Source of the DNA: Streptomyces durocortorensis
GTDB lineage: Bacteria; Actinomycetota; Actinomycetes; Streptomycetales; Streptomycetaceae
Direction: 5' to 3'
NCBI RefSeq assembly: GCF_031760065.1
Contig: NZ_CP134500.1
Coordinates: forward strand, 4,712,001-4,776,000
DNA length: 64,000 bases
This document shows positions 8,669 through 15,419 of this stretch, piece after piece; position 1 is the first letter of the stretch, and each line of letters begins with the position of its first letter. The notes below the pieces were generated by a model that was not told the origin of the DNA, ran no database searches, and saw only the letters and a program-made list of their open reading frames with translations. A program made the translations under genes and the position numbers.

Positions 8669-10306
8669 TCAGATTCCGGCAGCCGCCGCCAGGTCCCGCT
8701 TGATCCCGGCCAGCAGCTCGGCACCCCGCTCCCGCGCGGCGGGCAGCGACGCGGCGTCCGCGACCGGAACGACGACCTCCAGGTAGCACTTCAGCTTCGG
8801 CTCGGTGCCGCTCGGGCGGACGATCACCCGGGCACCCTCCAGCTGGTAGCGCAGCCCGTCGGTGGGCGGCAGCTTGTCCGTCCCCCGCGACAGGTCCTCG
8901 GCCGAGGTGACCGAGAGGCCCGCCAGTGCGGTCGGCGGCTGCTCCCGGAGCCGGGCCATGGCGTCGGCGATGACCGTCAGGTCCTCCACCCGCACCGACA
9001 GCTGGTCGGTGGCGTGCAGCCCGTGGGTCAGCGCCAGATCGTCCAGCAGGTCCAGCAGCGTACGGCCCTGCTCCTTGAGTACGGAGGCGAGCTCGGCGAC
9101 GAGCAGGGCGGCGGTGATGCCGTCCTTGTCGCGGACGCCCTCGGGGTCGACGCAGTAGCCGAGCGCCTCCTCGTACCCGTACCGCAGACCGTCCACCCGG
9201 GCGATCCACTTGAAGCCGGTCAGCGTCTCCTCGTACCCGAGGTCCGCCTTCTCCGCGATCCGGCCGAGCAGTGACGACGACACGATCGACTCCGCGAACA
9301 CGCCGGTGACGCCCCGCTCCACCAGGTGCGCGGCGAGCAGCGCGCCCACCTCGTCGCCGCGCAGCATCCGCCAGCCGCCGTCCGTTGCGGTGTCGGGCAC
9401 GGCGACCGCGCAGCGGTCCGCGTCCGGGTCGTTGGCGATGATCAGGTCCGGCGCGGCCCGGCGGGCGGTGGCGAAGGCGAGATCCATCGCGCCGGGCTCC
9501 TCCGGGTTGGGGAAGGCCACGGTGGGGAACGCGGGGTCCGGCTCGGCCTGCTCGGCCACGAGCACCGGCGCGGGGAACCCGGCCCGGGCGAACGCGGCGG
9601 TCAGCACCGAGGTGCCGACGCCGTGCATCGCGGTGTAGACCGTGCGTGCCGTACGGGGGCTGCCGGCGGCCAGGACCGCGTCCGTACGGGTGAGGTAGGC
9701 GTCCAGGACCTCGTCGCCCAGGGTCTGCCAGCCGTCCTCCGGGCGGGCCACGCCTTCCAGCGGGCCGACCGCGGCGATGGCGGCCGCGATCTCGCCGTCG
9801 GCCGGGGGCACGATCTGCGAGCCGTCGCCGAGGTAGACCTTGTAGCCGTTGTCGCGCGGCGGGTTGTGGCTGGCGGTGACCTCGACGCCGGCCACGGCGC
9901 CCTGGTGCCTTATGGCATACGCCAGTACGGGGGTGGGGAGCGGGCGGGGCAGCACGGCGGCGCGCAGTCCGGCGCCGGTCATCACGGCCGCGGTGTCGCG
10001 CGCGAAGTCGGCGGACTTGTAGCGGGCGTCGTACCCGATGACGACGAGGCCGCCCTCGTGGCCCTGCGCCTTGAGGTAGGCGGCCAGGCCCGCCGCCGCC
10101 CGGATCACCACGGACCGGTTCATCCGCATCGGCCCGGCTCCGAGCTCCCCGCGCAGTCCGGCGGTGCCGAACTGGAGCGTGCCCGCGAAACGGGCGGCGA
10201 GCTCCTGGGTGTCACCCGCCTCGATGAGCGCGGCCAGCTCGTCGCGGGTCTCGGGGTCGGGGTCCTCGGCCAGCCAGGTTCTGGCCTGCGCGATGAGGTC
10301 GTGCAC
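8669..10306 (-). CDS. Phosphohexomutase-superfamily enzyme (PmmB type), possible phosphopentomutase
   Basis: A 545-residue alpha-D-phosphohexomutase. Domain signatures in order are FGTAGLRG near residue 47, the phosphoserine loop TASHNPPRDNGYK, the metal-binding DPDADR loop, the sugar-binding segment in FKWIARVDG, and the phosphate-binding RPSGTEPKLK near the C-terminus. It interconverts sugar 1- and 6- (or 5-) phosphates via a phosphoserine. The family includes phosphomanno-, phosphogluco- and phosphopentomutases, and sequence alone does not decide. Flanking pnp and deoC suggest that it converts (deoxy)ribose 1-phosphate from Pnp to the 5-phosphate used by DeoC. The start is GTG at 10306. 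It lies downstream of pnp on the same strand, after a 250-base G-rich gap in which I see no gene. Confidence 0.88.
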   Translation of the reverse strand: MHDLIAQARTWLAEDPDPETRDELAALIEAGDTQELAARFAGTLQFGTAGLRGELGAGPMRMNRSVVIRAAAGLAAYLKAQGHEGGLVVIGYDARYKSADFARDTAAVMTGAGLRAAVLPRPLPTPVLAYAIRHQGAVAGVEVTASHNPPRDNGYKVYLGDGSQIVPPADGEIAAAIAAVGPLEGVARPEDGWQTLGDEVLDAYLTRTDAVLAAGSPRTARTVYTAMHGVGTSVLTAAFARAGFPAPVLVAEQAEPDPAFPTVAFPNPEEPGAMDLAFATARRAAPDLIIANDPDADRCAVAVPDTATDGGWRMLRGDEVGALLAAHLVERGVTGVFAESIVSSSLLGRIAEKADLGYEETLTGFKWIARVDGLRYGYEEALGYCVDPEGVRDKDGITAALLVAELASVLKEQGRTLLDLLDDLALTHGLHATDQLSVRVEDLTVIADAMARLREQPPTALAGLSVTSAEDLSRGTDKLPPTDGLRYQLEGARVIVRPSGTEPKLKCYLEVVVPVADAASLPAARERGAELLAGIKRDLAAAAGI

Positions 10307-10556
10307 GGGGGCCGCCTTTCGGGGGTGCGGAGGTTCTGGGACGCGGGGTGCGGGTGCGTGGTGCGCGGGGGTGGGCGTGGGGCGGGTGGTGCTGTGGGGG
10401 CCGGGGCGGGGCGGGGGCGCCGCGCGGGCCGTTCCCCTGCCCGCCCCTTCCCGAAACCGGGGCTCCGCCCCGGACCCCGGTCCCCGAACGCCCGACGGGC
10501 TGGAGAAGGAGCCGACGGGCTGGGGGCAGGGCGGGCGGAGGCGGCCCCGGGTCGGG

Positions 10557-11381
10557 TCAGATCCGCTCCAGCACCCTCGCCAGCAGCGCGCCCATCCGGG
10601 TCGCCGAGTCGCGGCCCGCCTGGAGGACCTCCTCGTGGTTGAGGGGTTCTCCGGAGAGGCCCGCCGCCAGGTTGGTGACCAGGGAGAGGCCCAGCACCTC
10701 GGCGCCCGCCTCGCGGGCCGCGATGGCCTCCAGGACCGTAGACATGCCCACCAGGTCGCCGCCGAGCACCCGGACCATGTTGATCTCGGCCGGGGTCTCG
10801 TAGTGCGGGCCGGGGAACTGGACGTACACGCCCTCTTCGAGGGTGTCGTCGATCTCCTTGCACAGTGCGCGCAGCCGCGGGGAGTACAGGTCGGTCAGGT
10901 CGACGAAGTTGGCGCCGATGATCGGGGAGGCGGCCGTCAGGTTGATGTGGTCGCTGATCAGCACCGGCTGGCCCGGGCGCATGCCCTCGCGCAGACCGCC
11001 GCAGCCGTTCGTCAGGACGACGGTCTTGCAGCCCGCCGCCACCGCCGTACGGACGCCGTGGGCGACGGCGGCGACGCCCCGGCCCTCGTAGAAGTGCGTG
11101 CGGCCGAGGAAGACCAGCGCGCGCTTCTCGCCGATCCGGTACGAGCGGACCTTGCCGCCGTGGCCCTCGACGGCGGGGGCCGGGAAGCCGGGCAGGTCGG
11201 TGACGGGGAACTCGGCCTCCGGGGCGCCGAGTGCTTCGCCCGCGGGAGCCCAGCCGGAGCCCATGACCAGGGCGACGTCATGGGTCTCGGCGCCGGTCAG
11301 CTCGCGCAGGCGGGCGGCGGCCCCGGCAGCAGCTGCCTGCGGGTCGCCCTGGATGTTGTCCGGAATAACAGATGCGTTCAC
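10557..11381 (-). CDS. Purine nucleoside phosphorylase
   Basis: A 274-residue member of the trimeric purine nucleoside phosphorylase family. It cleaves purine (deoxy)nucleosides with phosphate to base plus (deoxy)ribose 1-phosphate. Motifs: VMGSGW phosphate loop, [48 protein letters not shown], and [13 protein letters not shown]. The GTG start at 11381 gives the normal family length. No good Shine-Dalgarno sequence precedes it, and the likely -10 (TAGGGAT) would make a short leader. The palindrome at 11407-11418 overlaps this promoter region. With the mutase and deoC it forms a complete nucleoside catabolic route. Confidence 0.92.
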   Translation of the reverse strand: MNASVIPDNIQGDPQAAAAGAAARLRELTGAETHDVALVMGSGWAPAGEALGAPEAEFPVTDLPGFPAPAVEGHGGKVRSYRIGEKRALVFLGRTHFYEGRGVAAVAHGVRTAVAAGCKTVVLTNGCGGLREGMRPGQPVLISDHINLTAASPIIGANFVDLTDLYSPRLRALCKEIDDTLEEGVYVQFPGPHYETPAEINMVRVLGGDLVGMSTVLEAIAAREAGAEVLGLSLVTNLAAGLSGEPLNHEEVLQAGRDSATRMGALLARVLERI

Positions 11382-11406
11382 GCGGACGAGCGTAACCGCT
11401 GAATCC

Positions 11407-11418
11407 CTACGCGCGTAG
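11407..11418. promoter_or_regulatory. Palindromic operator candidate upstream of pnp
   Basis: The same CTACGCGCGTAG 12-mer as at deoC, 25 bases upstream of the pnp start. In the pnp direction it runs into TAGGGAT, a plausible -10 element, so a bound regulator would block RNA polymerase. Two exact copies at two functionally linked promoters is unlikely by chance. Confidence 0.65.
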
Positions 11419-11519
11419 ATGACCAGGCTCAAAGGCCTCGGGGAAGTGTTCGTGCTTTCGTACGAAGAGAGAGTGAGGAGAGGGCGGACAGAGTCCGGCG
11501 GGGGCCGGGTCCGCACTGG

Positions 11520-11957
11520 TCAGCAGGGGCGCTTGCGCAGTTCCATCACATAGTCGTGGGGTGCGCCGGCGGATTCCGCGGCGTCCGCGATCTCACCCAG
11601 ATAGCGCGCCGAGGGCAGCCCGCCCTCGTACCCGTTCAGCACGTACATCCAGGCCGGCTCCTCGCCGTCCAGGGTGTGCACACGTACGCGCATGCGCCGG
11701 TAGATGTCGAGCCCGACGCCCTCCCAGCGGTCCATGGAGTCCTCGTCCATCGGCGCCAGGTCGTACAGCGCGACGAAGACCTGGGAACGCGGCGCCTCCA
11801 CCACGGTGGCCAGCGCCCCCTCCCAGCCCATCTGCTCCCCGCCGAAGGTCAGCCGCCAGCCGTTGAGCCAGCCGGTGCTGCGCATCGGGGAATGCGGAGC
11901 GCGGCGGGTCATCAGCCGCGCGTCGAGGTTGCCGGCGTACGCGGCGTAGAGCGACAT
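11520..11957 (-). CDS. Gamma-glutamylcyclotransferase-like protein
   Basis: A 145-residue single-domain protein starting MSLYAAYAGNLDARLM, which matches the substrate-loop pattern YxxYGSNL/YAGN of the gamma-glutamylcyclotransferase-like fold. A conserved acidic helix (DLAPMDEDSMDRWEGVG) carries the likely catalytic Glu. The family releases 5-oxoproline from gamma-glutamyl amino acids or acts in related amide chemistry; the substrate here is unknown. It is a single gene, divergent from lpdA. Confidence 0.75.
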   Translation of the reverse strand: MSLYAAYAGNLDARLMTRRAPHSPMRSTGWLNGWRLTFGGEQMGWEGALATVVEAPRSQVFVALYDLAPMDEDSMDRWEGVGLDIYRRMRVRVHTLDGEEPAWMYVLNGYEGGLPSARYLGEIADAAESAGAPHDYVMELRKRPC

Positions 11958-12245
11958 GGGTCCGAGGGTACGGGAGGTGGTCGCGGGAGTGCCGGTTCCT
12001 GTGACGAAGCCCCCGGTCGGGGGAGGACGGGAGGAGGAGCCGGGGGAGGGTCCGGGGAGCACCCGTACCGGCCCGGCGGGGGGCCGGGAACGCCCCCGTC
12101 CCCGTATGGAGGGCCCCGGGGCGAAGCTCCTTGGCGGGTGCGGGACAATGGAGTACGTACTGCATTCCCCCGGGGCGATCCCCCGGACCCCCGGCCGGGG
12201 CGGCAGACGGCCGTGGGGATGACACCCACGCGAGGCGGACTTTTC

Positions 12246-13685
12246 GTGACCCGGATCGTGATCATCGGCGGCGGCCCCGGCGGCTACGAGGCGGCCCTGG
12301 TGGGCGCCCAGCTCGGCGCGGAGGTGACCGTCGTCGACTGCGACGGTCTCGGCGGGGCCTCGGTCCTCACCGACTGCGTGCCATCGAAGACCCTGATCGC
12401 GACGGCCGAGGTGATGACCACCTTCGACTCCTCCTACGAGGAGCTGGGCATCATCGTCGCCGACGACACCCCGCACGTGGAGCAGGCCGCCCGGGTCGTC
12501 GGTGTGGACCTCGGCAAGGTCAATCGCCGGGTCAAGCGCCTCGCGCTCGCCCAGTCCCACGACATCACCGCCTCCGTCACGCGGGCCGGCGCCCGCGTGA
12601 TGCGCGGCCGGGGCCGGCTCGACGGGCTCCAGGCGGCCGACGGGTCCCGCCAGGTCGTCGTCACCGCCGCCGACGGCACCGAGGAGCGGCTGACCGCCGA
12701 CGCCGTGCTGATAGCGACCGGCGGCCACCCCCGGGAGATCCCGGACGCGCAGCCCGACGGTGAGCGCATCCTGAACTGGACCCAGGTCTACGACCTCGAC
12801 GAGCTGCCCGAGGAGCTCATCGTGGTCGGATCGGGTGTCACCGGCGCCGAGTTCGCCGGGGCCTACCAGGCGCTCGGCTCGCGCGTCACCCTCGTCTCCT
12901 CCCGCGACCGCGTGCTGCCGGGCGAGGACCCGGACGCGGCGGCCGTACTGGAGGACGTCTTCCGCCGCCGCGGGATGAACGTCATGGCCCGCTCCCGGGC
13001 CCAGTCCGCCAAGCGGGTGGGCGACCGGGTCGAGGTGACCCTCGCCGACGGCCGGGTCATCACCGGCTCGCACTGTCTGATGGCGGTCGGCGCGATCCCC
13101 AACACCGCGGGCATGGGCCTGGAGGAGGCCGGTGTCCGGCTCAAGGACTCCGGGCACATCCTCACCGACCGGGTCTCGCGCACCAGCGCACCCGGTGTCT
13201 ACGCCGCCGGTGACGTCACCGGGATCTTCGCGCTGGCCTCGGTCGCCGCGATGCAGGGCCGGATCGCGATGTACCACTTCCTCGGCGACGCGGTCGCCCC
13301 GCTGAACCTCAAGGCCGTCTCGGCCAACGTCTTCACCGACCCGGAGATCGCCACCGTCGGCTACAGCCAGGCCGACGTCGACGCGGGCAAGATCGAGGCC
13401 CGGGTCGTGAAGCTGCCGCTGCTGCGCAACCCGCGCGCCAAGATGCAGGGCATCCGCGACGGCTTCGTCAAGATCTTCTGCCGCCCCGGTACGGGCATCG
13501 TGGTCGGCGGCTGCGTGGTCGCGCCGCGCGCCAGCGAGCTGATCCACCCGATCTCGATCGCGGTCGACAACAATCTGACGGTGGAACAGATCGCAAACGC
13601 TTTCACCGTGTACCCGTCCCTGTCCGGATCGATCGCCGAAGTGGCCCGGCAGTTGCACACCCGCAAGCTCACGGGCGAGAGCTGA
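12246..13685 (+). CDS. lpdA: LpdA-type NAD(P)H quinone reductase (flavoprotein disulfide reductase family)
   Basis: A 479-residue FAD/NAD(P)-binding protein. The FAD-binding GGGPGGYEAA is at about residue 8. The redox-site region reads GLGGASVLTDCVPSKTL, with only one of the two cysteines of the CxxxxC pair of lipoamide dehydrogenases. A second nucleotide-binding motif GSGVTGAEFAGAY, the APGVYAAGDVTG FAD motif and a C-terminal dimer domain with VYPSLSGSIAE follow. The M. tuberculosis LpdA (Rv3303c) has the same missing cysteine and is a quinone reductase, not a lipoamide dehydrogenase. It also lies near deoD and pmmB there. The GTG at 12246 follows GAGGCGGA; an upstream ATG at 12219 would add nine residues. 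Confidence 0.87.
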   Translation: MTRIVIIGGGPGGYEAALVGAQLGAEVTVVDCDGLGGASVLTDCVPSKTLIATAEVMTTFDSSYEELGIIVADDTPHVEQAARVVGVDLGKVNRRVKRLALAQSHDITASVTRAGARVMRGRGRLDGLQAADGSRQVVVTAADGTEERLTADAVLIATGGHPREIPDAQPDGERILNWTQVYDLDELPEELIVVGSGVTGAEFAGAYQALGSRVTLVSSRDRVLPGEDPDAAAVLEDVFRRRGMNVMARSRAQSAKRVGDRVEVTLADGRVITGSHCLMAVGAIPNTAGMGLEEAGVRLKDSGHILTDRVSRTSAPGVYAAGDVTGIFALASVAAMQGRIAMYHFLGDAVAPLNLKAVSANVFTDPEIATVGYSQADVDAGKIEARVVKLPLLRNPRAKMQGIRDGFVKIFCRPGTGIVVGGCVVAPRASELIHPISIAVDNNLTVEQIANAFTVYPSLSGSIAEVARQLHTRKLTGES

Positions 13686-13768
13686 GCCTCCGGGAAACCA
13701 GACAATCCCCGGCAACCCCCGGCAGTCCGGGCGGGGCTGTGATCGCTTGACGATCACCCCTGAACAAC

Positions 13769-13802
13769 AAAGGGGCCTCCTATACCACTTGGAGGCCCCT
13801 TT
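13769..13802 (+). terminator. Hairpin terminator after lpdA
   Basis: A perfect 12-bp stem (AAAGGGGCCTCC at 13769-13780, complement at 13791-13802) with a 10-base loop. The A-rich left edge and T-rich right edge make it a canonical intrinsic terminator. It lies between lpdA and the deoR-type gene. Confidence 0.9.
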
Positions 13803-13871
13803 GAAGTACAACTTCTGTTATTCGGCGCAAACTGCTGAAAACTCACCGGCGGCCAGGTTACTGTCAGTTCC

Positions 13872-14834
13872 GTGTTCGCTGCAGAACGTCGTCAGTTGAT
13901 CCTCGAAATGGTGCGTGCCAACGGGGCGGTATCGCTCCGTGAGCTCGCCCGCGTCGTCCAGACCTCCGAAGTGACCGTACGGCGGGACGTGCGGGCACTG
14001 GAGGCAGAAGGACTCCTCGACCGCCGGCACGGCGGTGCGGTCTTGCCGGGCGGTTTTACGCGGGAGTCCGGCTTTCCGCAGAAATCCCATCTCTCCACCG
14101 CGGAGAAGACGGCCATCGCCGACCTGGCCGCAGGGCTCGTCGGCGAGGGCGAGGCCATCGTGGTCGGCGCCGGTACGACCACCCAGGAGCTGGCCCGCCG
14201 GCTCGCACGGGTCCCCGGCCTGACCGTCGTCACCAACTCCCTGCTGGTCGCCCAGGCGTTGGCCCATGCCAACCGGGTCGAAGTCGTCATGACCGGCGGC
14301 ACCCTGCGCGGCAGCAACTACGCGCTGGTGGGCAGCGGGGCCGAGCAGTCCCTCCAGGGGCTGCGGGTCTCCCGGGCCTTCCTGTCCGGGAGCGGCCTCA
14401 CGGCGGAGCGTGGCCTGTCCACGTCCAACATGCTCTCGGCCAGCGTCGACCGGGCCCTGGTGCAGGCCGCCGCGGAGGTGGTCGTCCTGGCCGACCATAC
14501 GAAGCTCGGCTCGGACACCATGTTCCAGACCGTGCCGACGGAACTCATCACGCGTCTGGTGACCGACGAGCCGCCGCTCCACGACGAGCGCGCTGCCGCC
14601 GAGCTACAGGCCCTGGCGGACCAGGGCGTGGAGATCACGGTGGCCGGTCCGGAGGCGGACGCGTCCGGCGGGGACGGCGCGCCGCCGGGCCGTCAGCCCC
14701 GCCGTGACATGCCGCTGCCCGGCCAGCGCCGTACGCAGAACGGCGGCCTCGGGCCGCAGCTGCGCAGCGCCTCCGCGCTGGCGGACGTGCCGGGCGAGCA
14801 GCGGGCCCGGGTGGCGGACCTGCGGAGGCGGTAG
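13872..14834 (+). CDS. DeoR-family transcriptional regulator
   Basis: A 320-residue regulator with an N-terminal winged helix (RRQLILEMVRANGAVSLRELARVVQTSEVTVRRDVRALE at about 6-44, followed by the DRRHGGAV family signature). The effector domain has the sugar-phosphate isomerase-like motifs VGAGTTTQELA, TVVTNSLLVA, VMTGGTLRG and VVLADHTKLG, so the ligand is probably a phosphorylated sugar. The C-terminal 60 residues are a low-complexity Gly/Arg/Pro extension absent from typical members (about 255 residues). The GTG start at 13872 is the only one that keeps the recognition helix complete. It sits in the nucleoside catabolism block and is one candidate for the regulator of the deoC and pnp promoters. 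Confidence 0.88.
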   Translation: MFAAERRQLILEMVRANGAVSLRELARVVQTSEVTVRRDVRALEAEGLLDRRHGGAVLPGGFTRESGFPQKSHLSTAEKTAIADLAAGLVGEGEAIVVGAGTTTQELARRLARVPGLTVVTNSLLVAQALAHANRVEVVMTGGTLRGSNYALVGSGAEQSLQGLRVSRAFLSGSGLTAERGLSTSNMLSASVDRALVQAAAEVVVLADHTKLGSDTMFQTVPTELITRLVTDEPPLHDERAAAELQALADQGVEITVAGPEADASGGDGAPPGRQPRRDMPLPGQRRTQNGGLGPQLRSASALADVPGEQRARVADLRRR

Positions 14835-14981
14835 GCCGGTCGGGGGCGGACGCCCCCTGCTCCGTACGAGCTTGGAGTTGTACGCGCTCCTGGCCGGACG
14901 CCTTCCGCTTGAGTGCCGACAGTTCAACGTCCCTGATACACAATGGGCTTGGACATGTTGCTCGGCCTGTAGGGGGCTGCC

Positions 14982-15419
14982 ATGGCAGGGGTGTCGGGTG
15001 CCGGTCGCACGGCGGTGTGGGCCGTCGCGGTCCTGGCGGGCGCGGCGACGGCAGGGCTGATCGCGGTCGCCGTCCTGGTGGACATGGACACCGCGGACCG
15101 GGCCGCCAGTCTGGCGGGCGCCGTCGCGGGGCTGATCGCCCTGGTGGTGGCGGTGGTGACGCTGGTACGTCCCGGCGGGCCCGGCGGTCCCGGAGAGCAC
15201 AGGCGCCGCCTGAGGGCCGGACGCGGCGGCATCGTCGCGGGCGGGGACGTCAGCGACAACGCCATCGGCCGGGGTTCTCGGGTGACGTCCTCCCGCCCCC
15301 GACGTGGACCGGCATCTGCGCAGCCGGGCAGCACGGACCTGCGGGTCGGGCGCGACGGCATCGGCGCGGCGGGCGACGTCCGCGGCAACGCGATCGGGGA
15401 CGAGAGCGAGCGGCGGTGA
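14982..15419 (+). CDS. Small two-helix membrane protein with duplicated GGDVSxNAIG motif
   Basis: A 145-residue protein. Two transmembrane helices lie at about residues 11-34 and 42-63, with a short Asp-rich turn (DMDTADR) between them. A Gly/Pro/Arg hinge then leads to a cytosolic tail carrying two copies of a short motif: GGIVAGGDVSDNAIG at about 82-96 and DGIGAAGDVRGNAIG at about 125-139. The adjacent NLR-like protein has the same motif at its N-terminus (about residues 38-52). Matching motifs in an NLR-like ATPase and a neighbouring effector are the hallmark of the bacterial amyloid signalling motifs described in filamentous bacteria. The stop overlaps the next start (GTGA). Function as a membrane effector or membrane anchor is inferred. 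Confidence 0.75.
   Translation: MAGVSGAGRTAVWAVAVLAGAATAGLIAVAVLVDMDTADRAASLAGAVAGLIALVVAVVTLVRPGGPGGPGEHRRRLRAGRGGIVAGGDVSDNAIGRGSRVTSSRPRRGPASAQPGSTDLRVGRDGIGAAGDVRGNAIGDESERR

Noticed and set aside
14604..15200. Minus-strand open frame across the deoR-type 3' end and the small membrane-protein gene
   Set aside because: Arg/His-rich translation without domains; overlaps two supported plus-strand genes and has no start signal.
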